From: Bacteroidota bacterium
GTDB lineage: Bacteria; Bacteroidota; Bacteroidia; Flavobacteriales_D; Crocinitomicaceae
DNA length: 12,904 nt
Direction of reading: 5' to 3'
NCBI GenBank assembly: GCA_018825925.1
Contig: JAHKAT010000336.1
Coordinates: 1 to 12,904, forward strand
A program made the translations under genes and the position numbers. The notes beneath the pieces are model-generated. The model worked only from the letters and a program-made list of their open reading frames with translations. It was not told the origin of the DNA and ran no database searches. This document shows positions 1 to 8,200 of the stretch, piece after piece (the stretch's first letter is position 1; every line of letters starts with the position of its first letter).

Positions 1-71
1 CTATCCTCTTTAGAAAGGTTCCCTTCTAAATAATCAAGATAAAATGCTTCGTATGTATTTTTGTCGATCAT
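1..71 (-). CDS. Probable anti-sigma factor, N-terminus only (partial)
   Basis: Reading the minus strand from the ATG at 71-69 gives 23 codons before the window ends: the protein starts MIDKNTYEAF and continues with YLDYLEGNLSKED. The ATG shares one base with the TAA stop of the sigma factor gene (TAATG), which points to translational coupling. In Bacteroidota a short segment of the type 'hhLDYLEGxLS' is common at the start of membrane anti-sigma factors encoded directly behind ECF sigma genes. The likely role, by position and this short N-terminus, is to sequester the neighbouring sigma factor at the membrane. The transmembrane and periplasmic parts lie outside the window, so the identification rests on only 23 residues plus context. 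Confidence 0.6.
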   Translation of the reverse strand, partial: MIDKNTYEAFYLDYLEGNLSKED

Positions 72-553
72 TAAATTAAGTATTCAATTTCTTTTAAAAT
101 CCCTTTCAAAGTCTGGCGTGCTCTAAAAATATAGACCTTCACTTGCGCTTCAGTCAATTCACAAATCTCTCCAATTTCATGGTAGGAGTATCCTTCATAA
201 TCCCTCAAAAGAACGACCGTTTTTTGAATTAAAGGCAATTGGTCCAAGGCCCGGTCGAGGGTTTCTTTTAAATCGAAAGGAGCTTGCTCTGTTTGCCCTG
301 CCATTTCATCTTTCCAAGCAGCACCTTGTCTTTTTTCAGTTTTCACCCAGTCCACTATAGAATGATAGGCCGTAGTAAAAAGGTAACTTTTCACCTTTTC
401 ACCAGCTATGTTACTTTTCTTTTCCCAAACTTTAATATATGTCTCTTGAACAATATCACGTGCATCAGATTCATTTTTCAAATGTTTCAACGCGAAGCGA
501 AAAACGCCGTCGGCGTATTGATCCACTGCCATATTGTAATCTCGACTTGTCAT
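71..553 (-). CDS. ECF-type RNA polymerase sigma-70 factor
   Basis: This 160-residue protein has the two-domain layout and length of an ECF sigma factor, which directs RNA polymerase to a small set of promoters. Region 2 spans about residues 10-75 and contains DARDIVQETYIKVWEKK, the core-binding and -10 melting segment, followed by KSYLFTTAYHSIVDW. Region 4 spans about residues 97-152 and contains LPLIQKTVVLLRDYEGYSYHEIGE followed, in the recognition helix area, by QVKVYIFRARQTLK. The start at 553 fits a promoter-like ECF element 25 bases upstream; Met8 is an alternative start. The stop overlaps the start of a probable anti-sigma gene. The family is clear. The target genes and the inducing signal are not, and no specific symbol can be assigned. 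Confidence 0.95.
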   Translation of the reverse strand: MTSRDYNMAVDQYADGVFRFALKHLKNESDARDIVQETYIKVWEKKSNIAGEKVKSYLFTTAYHSIVDWVKTEKRQGAAWKDEMAGQTEQAPFDLKETLDRALDQLPLIQKTVVLLRDYEGYSYHEIGEICELTEAQVKVYIFRARQTLKGILKEIEYLI

Positions 554-577
554 TCAAAAGTTAAAGTTCAAGGATAA

Positions 578-603
578 GACTGTTTGGGTCAAAAAAAGTT
601 ACA
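578..603 (-). promoter_or_regulatory. Candidate ECF-type promoter of the sigma factor gene (autoregulation)
   Basis: On the minus strand TGTAAC (603-598) and GTC (580-578) are separated by exactly 17 bases, and a T-run follows the AAC. ECF promoters characteristically carry an AAC core in the -35 element and a GTC core in the -10 element about 16-17 bases apart. Transcription would start around 568-572, giving a leader of roughly 15-20 bases before the ATG at 553. This arrangement fits a sigma factor that activates its own gene. It is a motif match by eye and has not been tested. Confidence 0.45.
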
Positions 604-709
604 GGAAGTTAACTTATTTTAATGAAATATCACATTTCTTGCTTTTAAAAATCCATTACTAATTCGATGCTGGCAGAAGTCTGATATCATTCTTTTACCT
701 AAGGACTCA

Positions 710-717
710 TAATTTTG
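710..717 (+). promoter_or_regulatory. Candidate Bacteroidota -7 element (TAATTTTG)
   Basis: TAATTTTG matches the Bacteroidota housekeeping -7 consensus TAnnTTTG exactly. It lies about 137 bases before the start at 854 and 90 bases before the small open frame at 807. No good TTG/TTTG -33 partner lies 17-23 bases upstream; the nearest T-rich candidate, TTTT at 693-696, is too close. It could drive the cluster, but in AT-rich DNA an isolated 8-base match may be chance. Confidence 0.3.
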
Positions 718-806
718 GCATAGAAGGTGTTAAGCAAATCATGAACCAGATTTAAATGAATGCAAAAAGACATTTATTCACTTTTGTATTTAACAAAATT
801 TAAGGA

Positions 807-857
807 ATGAAATTTTTTAAGTTTATATTAGTAACCATCAATTTAGGAATCGAATGA
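807..857 (+). CDS. Possible 16-residue leader ORF overlapping the next gene
   Basis: An open frame starting at ATG 807 encodes MKFFKFILVTINLGIE and ends in TGA at 855-857, which overlaps the ATG of the next gene as ATGA. The product has a basic start and a hydrophobic run like the beginning of a signal peptide. ATGA overlaps usually indicate translational coupling. Against it: AAGGA lies immediately next to this ATG, too close for a normal ribosome binding site, and the next gene has its own AGGA at 845-848 with 5-base spacing. It could be a leader peptide, a remnant of a longer exported protein, or chance. Confidence 0.25.
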   Translation: MKFFKFILVTINLGIE

Positions 858-2386
858 AAAAGGCATTATTTATTTGTTGGCTAGCCCTTACATCGGGGCT
901 ATTCGCGCAATCATCTGTTATTGAATACGACTTTAGTAACGAAACCTACTCTTTTTACAAGGTTAAAAAAAGTGGTAAAACAATAAGTTTAAACAAACCG
1001 ATACATTACTCAGGAGTCCCAACAAGACTAATAATCAATAACATTAATACAAACTTCTATACCGTAGATTTTGAAGTTGAATCTTATGACGAAAAACCAA
1101 TCAATAGCGATTTAGGGATGGCTGGTTTAATGGAAAGTTTTAACCTGGGCACCAGTTCATTTAATTCTCTTATTACAGAGGTCAAATCAAATGACATTTA
1201 TAAATCACTATGGGTTGATGGTGAGTTTCAGGGAATCGATGGTTTGAAAAAGGCATTGGGTGCAGGACAGACGGAGTTTTACCAAAAATTAGAGATATTA
1301 AACCTTAAGTTGGAGGCCATCGAAGAAACTCAAAACAAAATAAAAAAAGCATCTCAAAACTTAAAGGCGACCATCGAAAAAATACAGCTGGTTGAGTTTG
1401 TGGATCAACAATTATTGAAACTTCAAATGAATCCAAAAATGTCGCCTAAAGAAATTCAAGATAGAAGTAAAGAATTAGTAGAAAAGGTTTTATTCGACAA
1501 AGTGACTCTAGAAGGGGTTATTATGTATTCGAACGAAACGAAAGATGCGTTTAGCAACAATTACAACGCCTTTAAAAGCAATTATTCGGCTTTAGTTTTG
1601 CAGCAAGAAGATGCCTTAAATTTTATAGGGAGTTTTATGGGCTCCTTGACAGAAGAAAGTTTTCGCCAAATTATAGGTGGAGTAAAAAGTGAGATTCTTA
1701 CTGAAGCCGAAGCGACAAATATTAATGCCGAAAGCTTAGAGGAAATCAATGGCTTCTATTCAAGTACAAAAATTAGAGCTAACTATGTGTCTGTTTTCGA
1801 CCGTTTTGACGATATTATTCACACCAATTATAGTATTACTTATGCAGTAAATGGCGATAAAGATTTAACGGTGGTTAAAATGCAGTTCAAAACAATTGCC
1901 GAGCAAGATTCAAGTGAAAATGAAGTGTTGCGTACACGTGAAATCACAATCCCTACCAATGGTGGTTTGCGAATAAATTCGAGTGCTGGAATGGCATTTA
2001 CAACCTTCAAAGACGGGCAATACGCCTTTACCTCGGAAGAAGGAGTGGTCGACCGAACAGAAACGGATGCATTTGTTCCTGCGGTAGCAACGATGTTTCA
2101 TTTTTATAAACAATCACCTCGCCCAGTAAATTTCGGAGGAACATTTGGAGTGTCTATTCCGATTACTGGAGAAAAGGATTTTCAGTACTTATTGGGAGCA
2201 TCGGCTATCGTCGGAAAATCGCAACGCGTTATTTTAAATATTGGCGCTTTTGGTGGAAAGAATCAGAAATTGAGTGGAATGGAAGTCGGTGATTCTATAG
2301 CAAAAGGAAGTATTGTACCCACTGCTGGCTTTTTTGATTTTGGCTTTTTTGGTGGTATATCCTTGAATATTGGGCAATTATTTTAA
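854..2386 (+). CDS. Exported coiled-coil protein with beta-rich, barrel-like C-terminus
   Basis: I do not recognise a named family. The 510-residue product starts with a signal peptide (about residues 1-18, probably cut after FA and before QSS), so it is exported. Residues 20-80 look beta-rich. Residues 130-300 are largely helical, with a strong coiled-coil-like stretch around 140-180 rich in K, E, L, I and Q. Residues 310-510 are again beta-rich, with alternating glycine/hydrophobic segments such as VNFGGTFGVSIPI, YLLGASAIVG and RVILNIGAFGG. The protein ends FFGGISLNIGQLF; a terminal aromatic residue is common in outer-membrane barrels. The start at 854 has AGGA five bases upstream and gives an intact signal peptide. 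The next gene begins 2 bases after the stop. By inference this is an envelope anchor or scaffold for the peptidases encoded downstream; direct evidence for that role is lacking. Confidence 0.85.
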   Translation: MKKALFICWLALTSGLFAQSSVIEYDFSNETYSFYKVKKSGKTISLNKPIHYSGVPTRLIINNINTNFYTVDFEVESYDEKPINSDLGMAGLMESFNLGTSSFNSLITEVKSNDIYKSLWVDGEFQGIDGLKKALGAGQTEFYQKLEILNLKLEAIEETQNKIKKASQNLKATIEKIQLVEFVDQQLLKLQMNPKMSPKEIQDRSKELVEKVLFDKVTLEGVIMYSNETKDAFSNNYNAFKSNYSALVLQQEDALNFIGSFMGSLTEESFRQIIGGVKSEILTEAEATNINAESLEEINGFYSSTKIRANYVSVFDRFDDIIHTNYSITYAVNGDKDLTVVKMQFKTIAEQDSSENEVLRTREITIPTNGGLRINSSAGMAFTTFKDGQYAFTSEEGVVDRTETDAFVPAVATMFHFYKQSPRPVNFGGTFGVSIPITGEKDFQYLLGASAIVGKSQRVILNIGAFGGKNQKLSGMEVGDSIAKGSIVPTAGFFDFGFFGGISLNIGQLF

Positions 2387-2388
2387 GT

Positions 2389-3519
2389 ATGAAAAAAGAA
2401 ATTTTATTAGTTCTATTGCTGGCTCCAATGGCATTGTGGGCCCAACCAACAAAAAGGACAGGACTGCTTCTAAGTCCTGCTGAAGACATGAAAGTGAACC
2501 TAGTTTCAAAGCCAATAGGTTTTGGTGATGGCTTGCCGAAAGCCGTTTCACTTTTTCAATACGCACCTTCAGTTAAAGATCAAGGGGATTATGGAACTTG
2601 CGTAGGCTGGTCATCTACGTATTATATTGCAACAATAGAGTTAGCACGACATCTAGGAATCGACACAAAAACGCAAATAGATGCTTTAGCATTTGATCCT
2701 TTTTACACTTATTTGAGCATAATAAACAACAACGATCCAAGTAGTTATAGTACTTGTGAAATGGGAACTTATTTAACGGATGCTTGTGACTTTTTGTACG
2801 AACAAGGCCCTAAGCCGCTGAATTATAAAAGATTGTATTGCGGTGATGATCTTCAAACTTTTCAAAATAGTCGATTTTCAAGATTAAAAATCACAGATTA
2901 TTATCGCGTTTTAGACCCTGAGGATGACGCTTCAGAGAATATTACCTCTGCTTGTCAAATGATCGTAAGAGGGCACCCTGTACTGTGCGGAATGATTACT
3001 ACTGAATCTCTTTTCAAGATCGGGAAAGACGGATTGTTTAAACCGACTAATAAAGAAAAAAATGACCCCGAAGGCAACAGTTATGGAGGACATGCTTTGG
3101 CCATTATTGGATACGACGACAACCGTTTTGGTGGCTCGTTTGAAATCATTAATTCTTGGGGCAATGAATGGGGAGATCAAGGAAAATTTTATCTGAAATA
3201 CTCGGATTTTGAAGCTTTTGTGAAGAGTGCATTTGCCATTGAAACGGAGTTAATGGATCCTTCACTTACGAACGGGAGCCCAGTGTTTTTTGGAAATACT
3301 AAATCTGGTTATGCGGCCGTTGGGGTGTTGGGTACAGGTGTTCAAGAAGGTCAGTTTTTAAATGGAAAGTTGATTTCTGGAATTTACTATAACCCGACCG
3401 TTTCAAAAAAGCATTTGAAATTAATTAAGAAGAATACCAAGAAAAAATATAACGCCGAGGTTATTTCTATCCGAAATGACAAGGGCGTGATGACCAAGGT
3501 TGGATATATAATCAAGTAG
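2389..3519 (+). CDS. Secreted papain-like cysteine peptidase (family C1)
   Basis: This 376-residue protein has a signal peptide (residues 1-18, MALWA then QPT) and a papain fold. The catalytic set is present: the oxyanion Gln65 (VKDQG), nucleophile Cys71 in GTCVGWSSTYY, His235 in GGHALAIIGYDD and Asn255 in IINSWGNEWGDQG. The C-V-G-W context replaces the eukaryotic C-W-A-F/S but is usual in bacterial members. Only about 40 residues lie between the signal peptide and the peptidase core, too short for a typical I29 inhibitory propeptide. The last 80 residues (about 297-376) form a separate basic, beta-rich extension with a MORN-like segment (about 308-334). The start is 2 bases after the preceding stop and the next gene is 5 bases away, so co-transcription is very likely. 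It should cleave proteins in the periplasm or outside the cell; its substrate is unknown. Confidence 0.93.
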   Translation: MKKEILLVLLLAPMALWAQPTKRTGLLLSPAEDMKVNLVSKPIGFGDGLPKAVSLFQYAPSVKDQGDYGTCVGWSSTYYIATIELARHLGIDTKTQIDALAFDPFYTYLSIINNNDPSSYSTCEMGTYLTDACDFLYEQGPKPLNYKRLYCGDDLQTFQNSRFSRLKITDYYRVLDPEDDASENITSACQMIVRGHPVLCGMITTESLFKIGKDGLFKPTNKEKNDPEGNSYGGHALAIIGYDDNRFGGSFEIINSWGNEWGDQGKFYLKYSDFEAFVKSAFAIETELMDPSLTNGSPVFFGNTKSGYAAVGVLGTGVQEGQFLNGKLISGIYYNPTVSKKHLKLIKKNTKKKYNAEVISIRNDKGVMTKVGYIIK

Positions 3520-3524
3520 AAATT

Positions 3525-5153
3525 ATGGTAAAAAGAATAACCACAGCAGTTTTTGTCCTGGGAATTATTTCTAATATTCTCGCACTTTCTGAAATTGAAA
3601 AAGCTCAAGTTGTTGAGAACGTTTACAAAAAAATGTGTGCCGCAAAAGCCTCAAATACCTTGATGCCAAAGCTGGTGTTTAATAGCCAACGCGCTATGCA
3701 AATTGCCTATATGACCAAAGACAAAGATGGTGCACCAACCATAGGTTTTGAATCCAAAGCCTTTGATGTATGCGCTGAAATGGGCGATCGACGCGATGAT
3801 GCCATTGCCTTTTTGTTAGGACATGAATTAAGTCACCATTTTTTGAATCACCTCTGGGGAGACGATTTTAAAACAGCTTATTCATTGGGCGCATTGGAAA
3901 AAGATATTCGCGATATCGACCGCGCTGGAGTAAAGAAACTTGAAACTCAGGCTGATGTGGAGGGAGGAATACTGTGTTATTTAGCAGGATATGGAACAAG
4001 CGGCATTGGAGAGAAACTCTTGTCAAAGCTATATGCAGCCTATGAAATTAATGTCGAGTCTAGTGTGAAATACCCAAGTTTGGCAGAAAGAATCGAGATT
4101 GCTAGATCGCAGGATTCTATTGTTCAAACTTATATTCGGATTTATGAAACAGGCAATTATTCTATGCTAATCGGTGAGTATGATTTTGCAATCAGCTGTT
4201 TTAATAGCATACTTTACAAAGGCTTTAACAGTGCCTCTATCTACAATAATTTGGGTGTCGCCTATTTTTTGAGTGCTGTAAAATTAGACGAGCTGAATCC
4301 CTTAAAATACTACTATCCAATTGAATTAGATGTATTAATGGCAGCTAAAAATGGCGCATCAAAAGGAATGGCCCGCGGTCCAATGGACCTATATGAACAG
4401 GCTTTGGATAACTTTAAAAAAGCCACCAATTTTGATGCTAAAAATTTTAGTGCACATTTGAATATCGTTTGTACCTATTCAGCTATGGGTAACCTTGAGG
4501 ATGCTGACTATTTTTTAAAGAAATTAGAAAAAAAGGATGGAATTCAAGCGAACATGAATACCTATAATAACGTCCAGCTTCTCAAAGCGATTTTAATGGA
4601 TCAAAGCGGAGATAAGACTGGAGCTTTGGCCTTGTTAAAAAAACTGGAAGGATTAAAGTTACCGCTTGCCTCAGTGAATAAGGCGATGATAGAAAATAAT
4701 GACGAGTTGGCCGATGTACCCGATGCCGTATCTATTTCCGGCTGGGCGAGCAGTAAAAATTCGACAACTAGCTCAGAGAAAATTCATGGTATTTCGAACT
4801 ACTCTATTCAAGAATTGAATCGCATTTTTCCTACAGTTCAAACTATAGTAATCGCTAAAAACATGGAACTCCTTGTGGGCGAAGGAACGGATCATCGTGT
4901 GTGCGTTTATGCCACTCCGAGCAATCAAATTATAGCGTTTCATACTATTTTAAAAAACTATAAAGAAAAATCATCTCGAGGCTTAGCACTAGGATCGGAC
5001 CTTAAAGACTTAGAGAAAGAATATGGTGCTCCTGATAATATGCTCAGTTCCAATGCCGGAACCTATTACATGTACAGCAAACAAAACATCATTTTTCAAA
5101 TTAATGCTGAGGGTAAGATTTCTAATTGGGTGTTGGTGAAGGAGGTTGGTTAG
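3525..5153 (+). CDS. Exported M48-type zinc metallopeptidase with TPR-like repeats
   Basis: The 542-residue product has a signal-like hydrophobic N-terminus (residues 5-20, possible cleavage after ILA). The peptidase domain spans about residues 25-200. It holds HELSH (100-104: zinc ligands His100 and His104, catalytic Glu101) and ETQAD (140-144), whose Glu140 is the expected third zinc ligand of the M48 family. The later YPSLAERIEIA (183-193) matches the family's 'HPS..RI' segment, with Tyr in place of His. There is no multi-span membrane region as in HtpX, so this is the soluble periplasmic type, like BepA. Residues 205-375 contain helical TPR-like repeats, for instance 215-250 and 285-335. 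Residues about 425-535 form a further domain whose LGSDLKDLEKEYGAPDN stretch resembles the SmpA/BamE pattern. It follows the C1 peptidase gene after 5 bases. Proposed role: envelope protein quality control or processing. Confidence 0.92.
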   Translation: MVKRITTAVFVLGIISNILALSEIEKAQVVENVYKKMCAAKASNTLMPKLVFNSQRAMQIAYMTKDKDGAPTIGFESKAFDVCAEMGDRRDDAIAFLLGHELSHHFLNHLWGDDFKTAYSLGALEKDIRDIDRAGVKKLETQADVEGGILCYLAGYGTSGIGEKLLSKLYAAYEINVESSVKYPSLAERIEIARSQDSIVQTYIRIYETGNYSMLIGEYDFAISCFNSILYKGFNSASIYNNLGVAYFLSAVKLDELNPLKYYYPIELDVLMAAKNGASKGMARGPMDLYEQALDNFKKATNFDAKNFSAHLNIVCTYSAMGNLEDADYFLKKLEKKDGIQANMNTYNNVQLLKAILMDQSGDKTGALALLKKLEGLKLPLASVNKAMIENNDELADVPDAVSISGWASSKNSTTSSEKIHGISNYSIQELNRIFPTVQTIVIAKNMELLVGEGTDHRVCVYATPSNQIIAFHTILKNYKEKSSRGLALGSDLKDLEKEYGAPDNMLSSNAGTYYMYSKQNIIFQINAEGKISNWVLVKEVG

Positions 5154-5267
5154 TTTTTTATGAATGATTGGATGATGGAGAACAAAAAAATAGCTGGTAG
5201 AATGTAATCTATTAGGCTAATAATGAAGCGGCAATATTCTTCTTTATCCTTATAAATCTATTAAATC

Positions 5268-8200
5268 ATGAAACAATTGATATGGGTTTCCTATTTCTTT
5301 AATCTATTAATTTTTCCTTTAACTGCTCAAAGTCAGCCTGAAACGCAGATTTCATTAAACTTCAGGGATGTTCACCTAGCTAATATTGATCAAGTACTTC
5401 CGGATCAAAAAGGAGAACATTTAGTTACAGCCGATGTAAATGGCAAAATACTCTTGTGGAGTACTAAAGATTTCAAAGTAATAAAAACAATTCAAGAAGG
5501 CACTGGAGCAAGAGTAACAGGAATGGCTTGGATTAACGACGGCAATACTCTAGCGGCAACAATTGGAAACCAAGGTAGGTATGTTCCCAATGGCGAACGT
5601 AGGTCTTTTTCTACCTTCACACAAGGCGATCAACTTGTGTTTTTTCGGCCCTACGATTCAGATTCAACAAGAACCGTAAATGTATCCACCGACATCTTGG
5701 GCTGTGCAAGTGATTCTACAATAATGCTTAGTCTTGGCGATGGCGAAAGACGTGAAATTTTGGGGCTTCAACGAAGTAACACGGCAATTGAATTGTTTCG
5801 AATTAATACGCAACACATTGTTTCTAAAGCCATATTAACTAGAAAAAGTCAAATGATTGCTTTTACTGAATATAATATGGACACAGAAACAGCTTTTTTG
5901 GATGAATATACTTTAAGCCTTGTCAACGTAGAGACGAAACAACAGCTCTTTTCAAAAAAATATATAGATGAAAAAGTGGTTTCATTTCTTTTTAATACAG
6001 AAGAAACGGCTTTACACGTACTGATATTTAATAGGCCTAAGCAACAATTAAGAATAGAAGAATTGGATCTCAAATCGTTCAAATCAAAAATTTACTTAGA
6101 AATTGAAATGATCGATGCCCCAAATAAAGCACTGATTCAGAACGACATATTGAACAGTCCAAAAGTGCTGTTAACAGGTATGTTTTCGTCAGATTATATC
6201 TTGCATTTTGTAAATGGTAAGCTGGAAATCATGAAAACAGGACTGGAAAAACGAGAAATCAAAGCCACTATTGGTGCAATGTCGTTTATCCCAAACTCGG
6301 ATTATTTGGTGTTTTGGAATGAAATCAACAGTTATTTTGGCAATAACCCTGAGTGTAAAGTTTGGAATCACCAGGCAGGGGTGAATATAAACCGGTTTTA
6401 CGAGCCGCCAAGGACAAAAACCAAAGGGATTTATTTACCGAATGATCATTGGATGGTTTTTGGAACGGAGACAAACACTGAAGATTTTAACATGCTTTCT
6501 CCTTTAAAACCTTATTTTAAATTTTATCAGCAGGGTACTTTTAACAATCGTTTTGCACAACTGAAGTTTACCGATTACTTGGCTCAGAAGTTTGGCATTA
6601 GCTTTTATTCTGAAAATGTAGAATATGCTCTAGATGAAGCATCGGGAAATATTTCCTTTGTTGCAAAATTACCTGGTGCTGATGTGTATTCAGGTCGATA
6701 TGCATACCTCCACTACAATCTACTTAACGATCAATTGGACACCACCAATACAGTGAAAGTAGATTACATGATACCAATCGAATTTGTTCAAAGTACAAAC
6801 CGTCTTTTGGTCAAAGACTACATGAGAGGTGAACAGTACAAAGTGATTGAAGCAGATAATGCTATAGATTTTAAAGGAGAATTTTTGAAAGTACACTTAT
6901 CAAAAAGCGGCGAATACCTTTTATTGATGGATAAAGTAGGTGAAATGACCATCTATTCTTTTGATTTGAAAAAGTACATATATAAAAGAAAAAACAAGGG
7001 ATGGGGAGAAAATGAGAGTTATAAATTAGGAACGGGAGATTCTAATGAGTTTTGGATCAGTTTTTTGACAGAGGATTCACTGGCAAGTACAAAAAAATAT
7101 TTTTCAATAGTATTCAATTGTGCTGAAGGAAAAGTTGAAGAATCAAATATGGACAATACTTGGATTAGCGGAGTAGCAATTAGCGGAGATAAATCTGCAA
7201 TTATTTTAGATGGTTTAGGGGTTTATTTGGCAGAAAACAGGGTGATTCCATTTGATTATTTTAATACTCCTACGGATATTTCCTTGAATCAAAAAGCCGA
7301 CCGCTTGATGGTTTCCTTGTCAAATGGAACGGTGGAAATTTATGATACGGAAACATTAAAACGATTAGGAACGATGCACCATCCAGATAGTTACTCTCAT
7401 GTAATAGTAGATCACAACGGACATTTTGCAAGTAACACGAGAACGGATGTGTTTTTAATGGCAAAAAATAAAGATGTTATGGTGGATTTTGAGGAAATAA
7501 AATCGAATCGAAATAGGCCAGAAAAAATCTTGGAATTGTTTGGAACACCAGATGAAGAATATCTGCGTATTCTCAATTTAACTTCAGCTACTTTTCAAAA
7601 TAAAGCGGGCAAAATTACTAAAAACTCAGAAGGCCCCGTGATCCTTGATTTAAAAATTGAGGGGATGACCTCCTTTTCAACGACTACCAAAAAAAGCATT
7701 CAACTTGAATTGAATCTTCTTGATTTAAACGCGGACATAGTTAAATTGATCGTCAATAATAATGAAAGGCAAGTTCTACAAAAGGAACTTAAAATTTTAA
7801 AGGGAAAAAAGGACATTGTAACACTTGAGATTTTTCTTTTTCCAGGAGAAAACAACCTATCAGTAATAGCAGTTGACCAAAACGGAGTTCACTCTCCAAG
7901 TCATTCTAGAACAATTTATTCCAAGTCAGATGACACAAAAAAAGGAGATTTGTATGTTTTGTCAGTGGGTATTTCAGATTATCCTGAAAAAAGAAATGAC
8001 CTAACATTTGCGGATAAAGACGCCCTTGACCTAGCCATGATTTACTCAGATGAAATTGCAGTAGATATAGCTGAATACCAAAAGAAATTCTTAGGAAAAA
8101 GACATTCGGTGTACAATAAACATGGTCAACAACACCTTGAAATCAGGAACTATACTGGGCCCTACAATTCACTTTTGGATTTAACTCAAGTGGACACATC

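Larger units (their letters stand above)
554..853. other. Divergent intergenic region between the sigma gene and the peptidase gene cluster
   Basis: These 300 bases separate the minus-strand sigma gene from the plus-strand cluster. They hold the ECF-like element (578-603) for the minus strand, a TAnnTTTG match (710-717) for the plus strand, and a 16-codon open frame (807-857) that runs into the first large gene. I see no stem-loop with a T-run, no tRNA and no tandem repeat. The AAC-N17-GTC spacing seen on the minus strand is not repeated on the plus strand. Confidence 0.7.

Noticed and set aside
601..806. ECF-type element directed at the peptidase gene cluster
   Set aside because: The AAC cores on the plus strand at 611-613, 744-746 and 792-794 have no GTC 16-17 bases downstream.
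5160..5207. 15-codon frame (MNDWMMENKKIAGRM) between the M48 and caspase-like genes
   Set aside because: No ribosome binding site, no signal-like or conserved character, and the ATGATTGGATGATGG stretch is low-complexity sequence that gives ATG codons by chance.
5154..5267. Promoter for the caspase-like gene
   Set aside because: No TAnnTTTG element with a TTG partner at 17-23 bases was found; read-through from the upstream gene remains possible.
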